From: CAZEKB01 sp964512225
GTDB taxonomy: Bacteria > Myxococcota_A > UBA796 > UBA9615
NCBI GenBank assembly: GCA_964512225.1
Contig: CAZEKB010000023.1
Span: 1-64,000 of the forward strand
DNA: 64,000 nucleotides
Reading direction: 5' to 3'
The notes beneath the pieces are model-generated. The model was not told the DNA's origin. It ran no database searches and saw only the letters and a program-made list of their open reading frames with translations. This document shows positions 1 to 6,864 of this stretch, one piece after another (position 1 is the stretch's first letter; each line of letters begins with the position of its first letter). The position numbers and the translations under genes are program-made.

Positions 1-210
1 GTTGTCGTCTGCGAAGTCGGGGTGAACGCCTCGTTCCCCCCGGTTTCGCAGTGGTTGTCGTCTGCGAAGTCGGGGTGAACGCCTCGTTCCCCCCGGTTTC
101 GCAGTGGTTGTCGTCTGCGAAGTCGGGGTGAACGCCTCGTTCCCCCCGGTTTCGCAGTGGTCATCGTCTGCGAAGTCGGGGTGAACGCCTCGTTCCCCCC
201 GGTTTCGCAG
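1..210. repeat. Tandem array of four 53-bp units, each a 43-bp hairpin
   Basis: Units start at 1, 54, 107 and 160 and have a 53-bp period. Each contains a 43-bp imperfect palindrome that begins CTGCGAA and ends TTCGCAG: two 19-nt arms around the loop GCCTC. Pairing the arms gives 16 Watson-Crick pairs, two G-T wobbles and one T-C mismatch. The hairpins are separated by a 10-bp spacer; the one before the fourth copy differs (TCATCGT instead of TTGTCGT) while the hairpins are identical. The array starts at the window edge and may extend further. It lies 3' of the minus-strand gene ending at 258. Bases 211-257 hold nothing I recognise. REP/BIME-like elements or a terminator cluster are possible identities. 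Confidence 0.9.
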
Positions 211-257
211 ACCGGCTGACGGGTTCGCGGCGACAGCTCGGCGCCGGTCGCGACCTC

Positions 258-1190
258 CTAGAACCGGGCCGCGACTCCGAAGATCGCTCCGTCGTCCGCG
301 GGCGCCGCCCAGGGGACCGGTCGGATCGGGACCGCGGTGGTACCGCGGATGTGCCTCTTGACCATGGTGGCGGCGGCCCGGGTGGTCAGGTCGATGTCGC
401 TGCACAGCAGCACGAAGCCGACGATGAGGGTGGGGATCGACGCGATCCCGAACGGCGCCGCCATCTCGGGGGTCTCGAAGCTCTGCCAGTCGAGGGCGAT
501 CATGAAGAGCCCGAGCCCGATCGAGTAGCTGACGCCGCCCGCGATCGCGAACTCGATGTTGGTGTCGAAGGAGCCCCCGGCCTCGAGCAGCGCCTCGTGA
601 GCGAACAGCGAGCCGAGGACGCCCGACGGGATGAACGCGCCCATGAGCAGCACGCCCGTGTTGCGGGCCGGCTCGAAGCCCTCGAACCCGACGATGATCG
701 AGTACGGCGTCGCCATGGACGCGATGCCGACGCCCGCGGTGAAGAACGGGATCCCCGTGCCCAGCCCGATGCCCCGGGCGGGCTTGCGCCACAGCTCCAC
801 CCGGGGGTCCTTGCCCCGACGCGTCGCCTTCGTGCGAGCCCTCTGCCAGCGTCGCCGCTCCGCCTCCATCTCGGCGTCGAGCCGCTCGCGCTCGCGCTCC
901 TCCGCTGTCTTCTCGGGGGGCGCGGGAGGCGCGGCCTCGGGAGGCGGGCCCACCGGCGCGGCGATGGCGCGCACGTACCGGATGTCGCCGAAGGGCACCT
1001 CGATCACGGCCCCGTCGGCGGTGCGCACCCGGAGCCCCGAGTCGGTCTCTCCCACCACCACCACCTCGAGCACCTCCCCGGACTTGAGGTGGATCTCCCG
1101 GGTCGGTTCCTCGGCGGCGGCTCCGGCGGGGATGAGGAGGACGGCGAGGAGCGCGACGACGAGCAGCAGGGCGGGGCGCATGGTCGGCAT
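258..1190 (-). CDS. Hypothetical membrane protein with signal peptide
   Basis: Not recognised as a named family. The 310-residue protein has an N-terminal signal peptide (hydrophobic residues about 5-25, AGAAAEE cleavage region). A short beta-rich segment follows (about 30-75) that begins HLKSGEVLEVVVVGE and resembles a small SH3/LSM-like barrel. Next comes a Pro/Glu/Arg-rich, probably coiled stretch (about 78-130), and then several hydrophobic helices to the C-terminus (about 140-290). A start nine bases downstream (ATG at 1181) is also possible. There is no obvious Shine-Dalgarno sequence. It diverges from the glycosyltransferase gene at 1275. Function unknown. Confidence 0.75.
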   Translation of the reverse strand: MPTMRPALLLVVALLAVLLIPAGAAAEEPTREIHLKSGEVLEVVVVGETDSGLRVRTADGAVIEVPFGDIRYVRAIAAPVGPPPEAAPPAPPEKTAEERERERLDAEMEAERRRWQRARTKATRRGKDPRVELWRKPARGIGLGTGIPFFTAGVGIASMATPYSIIVGFEGFEPARNTGVLLMGAFIPSGVLGSLFAHEALLEAGGSFDTNIEFAIAGGVSYSIGLGLFMIALDWQSFETPEMAAPFGIASIPTLIVGFVLLCSDIDLTTRAAATMVKRHIRGTTAVPIRPVPWAAPADDGAIFGVAARF

Positions 1191-1262
1191 TCAAGCAGGC
1201 GGCGTGCCGGCGAGGGAGGCGTCGAGCCGTCGGCTCGGTGGACGGCGGAGACGGGGCGGACG

Positions 1263-1268
1263 TAGGTT
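1263..1268 (+). promoter_or_regulatory. Candidate leaderless -10 element (TAGGTT)
   Basis: TAGGTT lies 6 nt before the GTG start at 1275, and no Shine-Dalgarno sequence precedes the start. It matches the TAnnnT pattern seen before many first genes in this window and would place transcription initiation at or next to the start codon. Confidence 0.4.
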
Positions 1269-1274
1269 CGCGGG

Positions 1275-2396
1275 GTGACAGGACCGCGCGTCGCGATGCT
1301 CGACCCGTCCGGGTTCACGCTGCCGTACGACCGCGCGCTGTGCCGCGGCCTCGTGGCGGCGGGCGCGGAGGTGGTCCTCTACACCCGGCCCGCCCGCCCC
1401 GGCGAGGCCCCCGGCGACCCCTTCGACGCCGTGCACTTCCACCACGCCGGAGAGTCTCGCCTCGGGCGCCGCCTGCCGGACCGCCTCCGCCTGGCGGTCA
1501 AGGGACTCGAGTACGGCGTCGACGCGGCGCGCCTCGTGGCCGCGCTGGCGGCCGATCCCCCCGACGTCGTGCACCTCCAGTGGATGCCGGTGCCGCTGCT
1601 GGACCGGGCCTTCGTGGCCGCCCTGAAGTCCGTCGCTCCGGTCGTCGCCACGGTCCACGACACCACGCCGTTCCGGGGCAGCCCGAGCTCCCGGCTGCAG
1701 GAGGTGGGCTGGGACGCCGCCCTGAAGTCCGTCGACCGCCTCATCGTGCACACGGAGGGGGGTCGGGACGTGCTGGAGCAGCGTGGGTTCGACCCGGCGA
1801 GGATCGTCCGGATCGACCACGGTCGGCTCGATCCCGGACCGATCGAGCGCACGCCCCGGGGGATCGAGCTGCGGCTCCTGCTGTTCGGCGCCCTCAAGCC
1901 CTACAAGGGGATCGACGTCGCGGTGGCGGCCGTGCGCGCGCTGCACGCCGACGGCGTCCCCGTACGGCTCCGGGTCGTGGGCGCGCCGCGCATGGAGGTC
2001 CCCTCGCCGGGCGCGCCCGACGGCGCGGTCGAGTGGGACCTGCGCCGGGTGCCCGACGCGGAGGTGCCCGACGTGCTCGGCTGGGCCGACGTCCACGTGT
2101 TTCCGTACCACCACGTGGACGCGTCGGGGGCGCTCCTCACCGTCCTGGGGCGGGGCGCGCCCGTGCTGGCCTCCGCCGTGGGCGGCCCCCGGGAGCTGCT
2201 CACGGACGGCGTCGACGCCGCGCTGGTGCCCCCCGGCGACGTGAGCGCCCTGGCGGCCGCGATCGAGCTGATGTTCCTGGACGCCCACCGGGAGCGCCTG
2301 GCGGTGGGGGGCGCGGCCACGGCCGAGGCCTTGCCGAGCTGGGAGGAGATCGCCCGGGCGACCCTGAACGCCTACCCGATCGGGGTCATTCGGTGA
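1275..2396 (+). CDS. Glycosyltransferase family 4-like protein
   Basis: A 373-residue cytoplasmic GT-B fold glycosyltransferase, of the kind that moves a sugar from a nucleotide donor onto a lipid-linked or polysaccharide acceptor. The C-terminal half has the family's hallmarks: FGALKPYKGIDVAV (about 204-217), then VLGWADVHVFPYHHVDASG and the donor-site region APVLASAVGGPRELL with downstream DGVDAALVPPGD. The N-terminal half is a Rossmann-like acceptor domain beginning RVAMLDPSG. The acceptor and sugar cannot be read from sequence. The GTG start is chosen because it begins the first beta strand and follows TAGGTT. The 3' end overlaps the convergent flavin reductase gene by 11 bp. Confidence 0.85.
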   Translation: MTGPRVAMLDPSGFTLPYDRALCRGLVAAGAEVVLYTRPARPGEAPGDPFDAVHFHHAGESRLGRRLPDRLRLAVKGLEYGVDAARLVAALAADPPDVVHLQWMPVPLLDRAFVAALKSVAPVVATVHDTTPFRGSPSSRLQEVGWDAALKSVDRLIVHTEGGRDVLEQRGFDPARIVRIDHGRLDPGPIERTPRGIELRLLLFGALKPYKGIDVAVAAVRALHADGVPVRLRVVGAPRMEVPSPGAPDGAVEWDLRRVPDAEVPDVLGWADVHVFPYHHVDASGALLTVLGRGAPVLASAVGGPRELLTDGVDAALVPPGDVSALAAAIELMFLDAHRERLAVGGAATAEALPSWEEIARATLNAYPIGVIR

Positions 2397-2865
2397 CGCC
2401 CCGGTAGTTGCGCCGGTAGTACAGCAGCGGGTCGCCGTCGAAGGTCTCGGCCTGGATCACGCGGCCCACCACGATCGTGTGGTCCCCCTGGGGGAGCCGG
2501 TCCTGCAGCTCGCACACGATGGTCGCCAGGGCCCCCGCGATGACGGGCTGCCCCGACGGGGTCCACCGCCCCTCGACCTCGGTGAAGTCGGTGGTGGCGG
2601 GCCGGTTCGCGCGGGCGAAGTAGTTGGACGCCGCCTCCTGCTCCCGGGACAGGATGCTGACGGCGAAGCCCTCGGCGTCCGCGATCATCGACGGCAGCTT
2701 GTTCTCGTTCTTGAGGCACACGAGGATGAGCGGGGGGTCGAGCGAGAGCGACGAGAAGCTCGACACGGTGAGGCCGTAGAGCTTGCCGCCGGAGTTCGTC
2801 GTGACGACGGAGACGCCCGACGCCCAGGAGCCGAGGGCGGCCTTGAAATCGTCGGTGAGGGACAT
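2386..2865 (-). CDS. Flavin reductase domain protein (FMN-binding split barrel)
   Basis: A 159-residue protein of the HpaC/flavin reductase-like family. Members reduce FMN or FAD with NAD(P)H, often as the small partner of two-component monooxygenases. Visible family features are WASGVSVVTTN near the N-terminus, LTVSSFSSLSLDPPLILVC (the flavin-binding split-barrel core), FAVSILS, and the C-terminal GDHTIVVGRV followed by PLLYYRRNYRG. The length is normal for a single-domain member. The longer open frame upstream of ATG 2865 is antisense to the response-regulator gene and is not used. No monooxygenase partner is adjacent. It diverges from the regulator at 2933. Confidence 0.88.
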   Translation of the reverse strand: MSLTDDFKAALGSWASGVSVVTTNSGGKLYGLTVSSFSSLSLDPPLILVCLKNENKLPSMIADAEGFAVSILSREQEAASNYFARANRPATTDFTEVEGRWTPSGQPVIAGALATIVCELQDRLPQGDHTIVVGRVIQAETFDGDPLLYYRRNYRGVTE

Positions 2866-2932
2866 GCCCGGAGTTTGTGGGGCGGGCCCTGCGCGTGCAA
2901 GGCGACGGGTTCGTTCGTGCGATGATGACCGC

Positions 2933-4084
2933 ATGGCGGGACCGCGCTCGGAGCCGCCCACCCGCCCGTCGTTCGGGGACGGCGCGCGGGAGCGGGGCGG
3001 CGTCATCCTGGTCGTCGACGACGACCCGAGCCTGCGTCGGATGGTGCGCACGTCGCTGGACCGCGCGGGGCACCAGGTCATCGAGGCCGCGGGGGGTCGC
3101 GAGGCGATCGACACCCTCGAGCAGGAGAAGGTGGACCTGATCCTCCTGGACGTGACCATGCCCGACGTGGACGGCATCGAGGTGTGCACCGAGATCCGGC
3201 GCACGCGGGGCTCGTTGGAGCTCCCGATCATCTTCCTGACGGGCAGCGACGACCGCAATACGCGGCTGTGGTGCAAGGCCGTGGGCGGCGACGAGTTCCT
3301 GGGCAAGCCGCTCGACGAGGCCGAGCTGCTGATCCGCGTGGGCAACCTGCTGCGGATGCGCCGCCTGCACCGTCGGCTCAAGCGGACGAACGCGGAGCTC
3401 GAGCGGCGCTTGATCGAGCGGCCGGACGTCACCGACGGGGAGCTGCGCGAGCGGCTGGCCCGGGTCCAGGAGCGCGAGGAGCGGGTCGAAGCCGAGCTGG
3501 AGCGCATCCTCGGGCGGGCGGCGGCGTCCCTCACGCTGCGACGGCGGGGCGGGGCCGTGGACCGCACGAGCGCCTTCGCCGAGCTGGTGGCGGAGCTCGC
3601 GGGGCTGGACGACACCACGTGCGACCGCGTCCGTCGGGCCTCGGCGCTGCGCGACGTGGGGATGCTCAGCGTGCCGGACGACGTGCTCGACAAGCCGGGC
3701 TCGCTCGACGACACGGAGCGGGCGGTCATGGAGCGGCACGCCGACGCGGGGGCCTGGATCCTCGCGGACTCGACCCTCCCCGTGCTGGCGTTGGCGGGGT
3801 CGATCGCGCGCTCCCACCACGAGCGCTGGGACGGCTCGGGCTACCCCGAGGGCCTCGCGGGCAAGGCGATCCCGCTCGAGGGTCGGATCGTGGCGATCGC
3901 CGACGCGCTCGACGCCATGCTCTCGGAGCGTCCCCACCGCCCCGCGAGAGAGCTCTCGGACGCGCTCCGGGAGCTGGCGGACGGGGCGGGCGATGCGTTC
4001 GACCCGAACCTGCTGCTGGCGCTGCTCGAAGCCGAAGACCGCGTCCGGGCCGTGGACGCCCGCTTCCGCCCCCGGGATCCGTGA
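2933..4084 (+). CDS. Response regulator: receiver domain plus degenerate HD-GYP domain
   Basis: A 383-residue cytoplasmic regulator. The receiver domain (about 23-140) has the acidic pair in VVDDD, phospho-acceptor D73 in LLDVTMPD and K125 in GKP. A Glu/Arg-rich coiled segment (about 140-200) leads to a C-terminal HD-GYP-like domain. HD-GYP enzymes hydrolyse cyclic di-GMP. The GYP signature HHERWDGSGYP (295-305) and the MERHADAG and IADALDAM segments are intact. The metal-binding His of the HD pair is replaced: SALRDVGM has R240-D241 where the family has HD, and the following GK is GM. Catalysis is therefore doubtful and it may only bind nucleotide. Its stop overlaps the start of the next gene (GTGA). 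Confidence 0.85.
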   Translation: MAGPRSEPPTRPSFGDGARERGGVILVVDDDPSLRRMVRTSLDRAGHQVIEAAGGREAIDTLEQEKVDLILLDVTMPDVDGIEVCTEIRRTRGSLELPIIFLTGSDDRNTRLWCKAVGGDEFLGKPLDEAELLIRVGNLLRMRRLHRRLKRTNAELERRLIERPDVTDGELRERLARVQEREERVEAELERILGRAAASLTLRRRGGAVDRTSAFAELVAELAGLDDTTCDRVRRASALRDVGMLSVPDDVLDKPGSLDDTERAVMERHADAGAWILADSTLPVLALAGSIARSHHERWDGSGYPEGLAGKAIPLEGRIVAIADALDAMLSERPHRPARELSDALRELADGAGDAFDPNLLLALLEAEDRVRAVDARFRPRDP

Positions 4085-5172
4085 GGGCGTTCGCGGTCGG
4101 GGTCGCCGGGCTCGCCGTGCTGGTCGGGTGCACGCCCGCGGAAGAGGCCGCGCCGCCCGCCGCGCCGGGGTTCGGCGAGGGGACCGAGGACGCGCTGCAG
4201 CGCGCCCTGGAGACGACGGCCTCGTCCATCGACGCGCCGGGGGCCGTGGGCCTGGTCTCGGCGGAGGACGGCCGGGTGTGGATCGGGGCCACGGGCTTCG
4301 CGTCGGTCGGCGCGGGCACCTCGACGCGGCCGGACGACCTGTTCCGCATCGGCTCGATCACGAAGACCTGGGTCGCCGCGGGGGTGCTCCAGCTCGTCGA
4401 GGAGGGCGTCGTCGCGCTGGACGACCCCGCCGAGGAGCACCTTCCGGACGTGTGGGCCGCGCTCCCCGAGCCGCCGGCGTCGCCGATCACGATCGAGCGG
4501 CTGCTCTCCCACCGCACGGGCATCGTCAGCTACACGGACACGCCGGAGTTCGTCACGCGGTTCGGGCAGGAGCACACGCCCCGGGAGGTGATCGACCTCT
4601 GCCTCGACGACGGCCTCGACTTCGAGCCGGGGACCGAGTTCGCCTACAGCAATACGAACTACTTCGTGCTGGCGCGCGTCGTCGAGGCGGTGGAGGGGCG
4701 GCCCTGGCACGAGACGGTGCGCGCGCGCCTGCTCGAGCCCCGGGGCCTGGCCAGGGTGTGGACGGAGGGGCACGAGCCGTCGCCGCCGACGGTGTCGGGG
4801 TACCTCGAGGGCGTGGACGTGACCGACCGCCTCGACATGAGCTGGTCGTGGGCGAGCGGGGGGATGGTGTCCGACGCGGCCGACCTCGCCGCCTGGCTCC
4901 GCGCCCTGCTGTACGACGACGTCCTGGAGGAGGCCTCGCGCGCGGCGATGCGGACCCGCGTGCCCCTGCCGGACGGGCGGTTGCCCCGCTACGGGCTCGG
5001 GCTGTACGTGCTGGACGACGGGACGAGGCTGGGTCACACGGGCTCGACGATGGGGTTCCAGTCCGACGCGTTCGCGACGGCGGACGGCACGGTCGTGGTG
5101 GCGCTGGTCAACGACTTCCTGGCGGAGGCCTCGGACGTCGCGGCCGCGCTGCGCGAGGTGCCGCTGCCGTGA
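4081..5172 (+). CDS. Serine hydrolase lipoprotein, beta-lactamase/S12 family
   Basis: A 363-residue exported protein. The signal sequence ends in a lipobox with C17 (LVGCTPA). The catalytic domain has the three S12/class C motifs: S92-I-T-K95 (nucleophile and base), Y189-S-N191, and H319-T-G321 in place of KTG. Family members are DD-peptidases, class C beta-lactamases and esterases, and the substrate cannot be assigned here. HTG rather than KTG is common in the esterase/DD-peptidase members. The GTG start at 4081 overlaps the regulator's TGA (GTGA), so translation is probably coupled. The long open frame upstream is an alternative frame of the regulator gene. Confidence 0.87.
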   Translation: MRAFAVGVAGLAVLVGCTPAEEAAPPAAPGFGEGTEDALQRALETTASSIDAPGAVGLVSAEDGRVWIGATGFASVGAGTSTRPDDLFRIGSITKTWVAAGVLQLVEEGVVALDDPAEEHLPDVWAALPEPPASPITIERLLSHRTGIVSYTDTPEFVTRFGQEHTPREVIDLCLDDGLDFEPGTEFAYSNTNYFVLARVVEAVEGRPWHETVRARLLEPRGLARVWTEGHEPSPPTVSGYLEGVDVTDRLDMSWSWASGGMVSDAADLAAWLRALLYDDVLEEASRAAMRTRVPLPDGRLPRYGLGLYVLDDGTRLGHTGSTMGFQSDAFATADGTVVVALVNDFLAEASDVAAALREVPLP

Positions 5173-5179
5173 CCGCGCG

Positions 5180-6382
5180 TCAGAGGAAGCGCGCGCCCTC
5201 GCCCCGGTAGGTGGGGACCCGGGCCTCGATCGAGGTCCCGCGAACGAGCAGGTACTCGGTGAAGTGCTCGGCGGGTTCGCCCGCCTTGGCGGGGCGGAAG
5301 AAGACGGGCGCCCCGAGGGGCAGATCGATCGACGTCGGGACCGTCAGGGGCGTCTGGACCTCCCCGGCGCCCTCCGCGGAGAGCAGCCGCGCGCCCGGGG
5401 GCAGCCAGGGGACCGGCAGCTTGTCGGGGCCCGCCTCCCCGGACGCGACGTACCCCCCGCCGTGGCAGGTCACCAAGCCCGGCCCGGGTCGACGCACGAC
5501 CTGCGTGGCGAACGCCAGGGCGGGCTCCAGGGCGACGGCCCCGCCGGAGAAGTAGTCGAACAGGTGCGGGGCGAGGAAGCCGGAGCCCGCGGTCACCTCC
5601 GTCACGGCCGCCTCGTCCGCCGTCCACCGCAGGCTGCCGGTGCCCCCGCCGTTGAAGAGAGGGCACGGGATCCCGGCCGCCGCCAAGCTGTCGGCGATCG
5701 CCGCCCGGGTCCGTCGCACGGCGGGGCGCGACCGCGCGCGGATCAGCTGCTTCGCGGGGTTCAGGAGCGGCGCGAAGGGGTTGCGGTCCTGCAGCCCGGC
5801 GACCTGGGACTCGTAGCCCATCACCCCGTGGAATCGCAGGTGCTCCCGCTCGTGGGCGGACCGCGCCAGCGCGACGACGTCTTCGGGTGTCCGCAGGGGG
5901 CTCCGCCGCGCGCCGAGGTGGACGCCCGCCGGTCGCCACCCCAGGTCGACCTCCACGACGACCGGGATCGCGGTCCCGGCGGCGCGGGCCGCGGTCTCGA
6001 GCAGGTCGAGGTGCTCGGTCGAGTCCACGACGATCCCGACCGTGGCCGCTCGGGCCAGGTCCGCGAGGCGCTCCGCGTCGCGCTTCAGGCCGGTCGGGTA
6101 GGCCACGAAGAGGTCGTCGAACCCCTGCTCGACGAGGTGGGCCGCTTCGTCCACGGCGAAGCACATGACGCCCTCGCCGCCGCGCTCGAGCACCCGCCGG
6201 ATCAGGTCGACGCAGCGCAGCGACTTGCTCGCGGGCCGCAGCTTCTTGCCCGCGTCCCGGGTGACCGCGAGGTGCCGGTCGACGTTGGCCTCGAACGCGT
6301 CGAGGTCGACGACCGCGCACGGCATCGGCTCGCCCTCGACGACCGCCCGCAGGCGCGCGTAGTTCTGCTCGGGCGTCGTCAC
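5180..6382 (-). CDS. PLP-dependent alanine racemase N-domain / D-threonine aldolase-type protein
   Basis: A 400-residue cytoplasmic enzyme of the fold-type III PLP group (D-threonine aldolase / D-serine dehydratase-like). The N-terminal TIM-barrel part opens with PCAVVDLDAFEANVD and has the PLP lysine in RPASKSLRC (K53). PLFNGGGTGSL is a phosphate-binding region. The C-terminal domain has CHGGGYV and AEHFTEYLL, positions where D-serine dehydratase-like proteins carry metal ligands. The precise substrate (D-Thr, D-Ser or another amino acid) is not readable. The GTG start at 6382 is preceded by TAAGCT at 7 nt and lies 38 bp from the divergent gene's start. Confidence 0.8.
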   Translation of the reverse strand: MTTPEQNYARLRAVVEGEPMPCAVVDLDAFEANVDRHLAVTRDAGKKLRPASKSLRCVDLIRRVLERGGEGVMCFAVDEAAHLVEQGFDDLFVAYPTGLKRDAERLADLARAATVGIVVDSTEHLDLLETAARAAGTAIPVVVEVDLGWRPAGVHLGARRSPLRTPEDVVALARSAHEREHLRFHGVMGYESQVAGLQDRNPFAPLLNPAKQLIRARSRPAVRRTRAAIADSLAAAGIPCPLFNGGGTGSLRWTADEAAVTEVTAGSGFLAPHLFDYFSGGAVALEPALAFATQVVRRPGPGLVTCHGGGYVASGEAGPDKLPVPWLPPGARLLSAEGAGEVQTPLTVPTSIDLPLGAPVFFRPAKAGEPAEHFTEYLLVRGTSIEARVPTYRGEGARFL

Positions 6383-6389
6383 GCCCCGC

Positions 6390-6414
6390 AGCTTAGGGGA
6401 GCGCCCGCTACGGT
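6390..6414. promoter_or_regulatory. Divergent leaderless promoter pair (TAAGCT minus, TACGGT plus)
   Basis: Only 38 bp separate the two divergent start codons. Minus-strand TAAGCT (6390-6395) lies 7 nt before GTG 6382. Plus-strand TACGGT (6409-6414) lies 6 nt before GTG 6421. Neither gene has a Shine-Dalgarno sequence, and there is little room for a 5' leader on either side. Confidence 0.45.
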
Positions 6415-6420
6415 ACGTCC

Positions 6421-6864
6421 GTGCGTCGCCTCGCCCTCGCGCTGTCCCTCGCCCTCGCCGCCGCGTGCCCGCCGGAGCTCGACGACGACGACGCGCTCGA
6501 CGACGACGACACCTCCGACGACGACGACGCCGTCCCCCTGGAGCCGACCTGGACGGCGATCCAGCAGCGCTTCGAGGCCCGGTGCAGCTGCCACGTATCC
6601 CAGTCCCGCGGGGGGTTCACGGGGCTCGCCACGTACGACCGGGGCTGGGACGTGCTCGTCGGCGCGGCGAGCCGGGACCTGCCGGACATGCCGCGCGTGA
6701 CCCCGTTCGAGCCCGAGAACAGCTACGTGTGGCACAAGCTCAACAACACGCAGGACTCCGTCGGCGGGGACGGGGGCCGCATGCCGCTGACCGAGTACGG
6801 CCTGCCCGACACGGACCTCGACGCCATCGAGGAGTGGATCCTCGCGGGGGCTCCGAAGGACTAG
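6421..6864 (+). CDS. Small poly-Asp lipoprotein with CxCH motif
   Basis: A 147-residue predicted lipoprotein with signal peptide and lipidated C16 (LAAACPPE). Directly after the cysteine is an acidic tether of three Asp4 blocks, each spaced by two residues. The globular part resembles the small cytochrome-c-like domains of Planctomycetes and Myxococcota: a helix with F and CSCH (C55, C57, H58), then MPRVTPFEP, a Ser/Leu-rich helix, a Met-Pro pair (RMPLTEYG) and the terminal EEWILAGA. The haem motif would be CxxCH, but one residue is missing here. A paralogue at 38658-39269 has the same CxCH spacing. Haem attachment is therefore uncertain. Its stop shares the tetranucleotide CTAG with the convergent gene. 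Confidence 0.75.
   Translation: MRRLALALSLALAAACPPELDDDDALDDDDTSDDDDAVPLEPTWTAIQQRFEARCSCHVSQSRGGFTGLATYDRGWDVLVGAASRDLPDMPRVTPFEPENSYVWHKLNNTQDSVGGDGGRMPLTEYGLPDTDLDAIEEWILAGAPKD

Noticed and set aside
1..210. CRISPR array
   Set aside because: The spacing between repeats is only 10 bp and nearly constant, the repeat itself is a long hairpin, and no cas gene is in the window.
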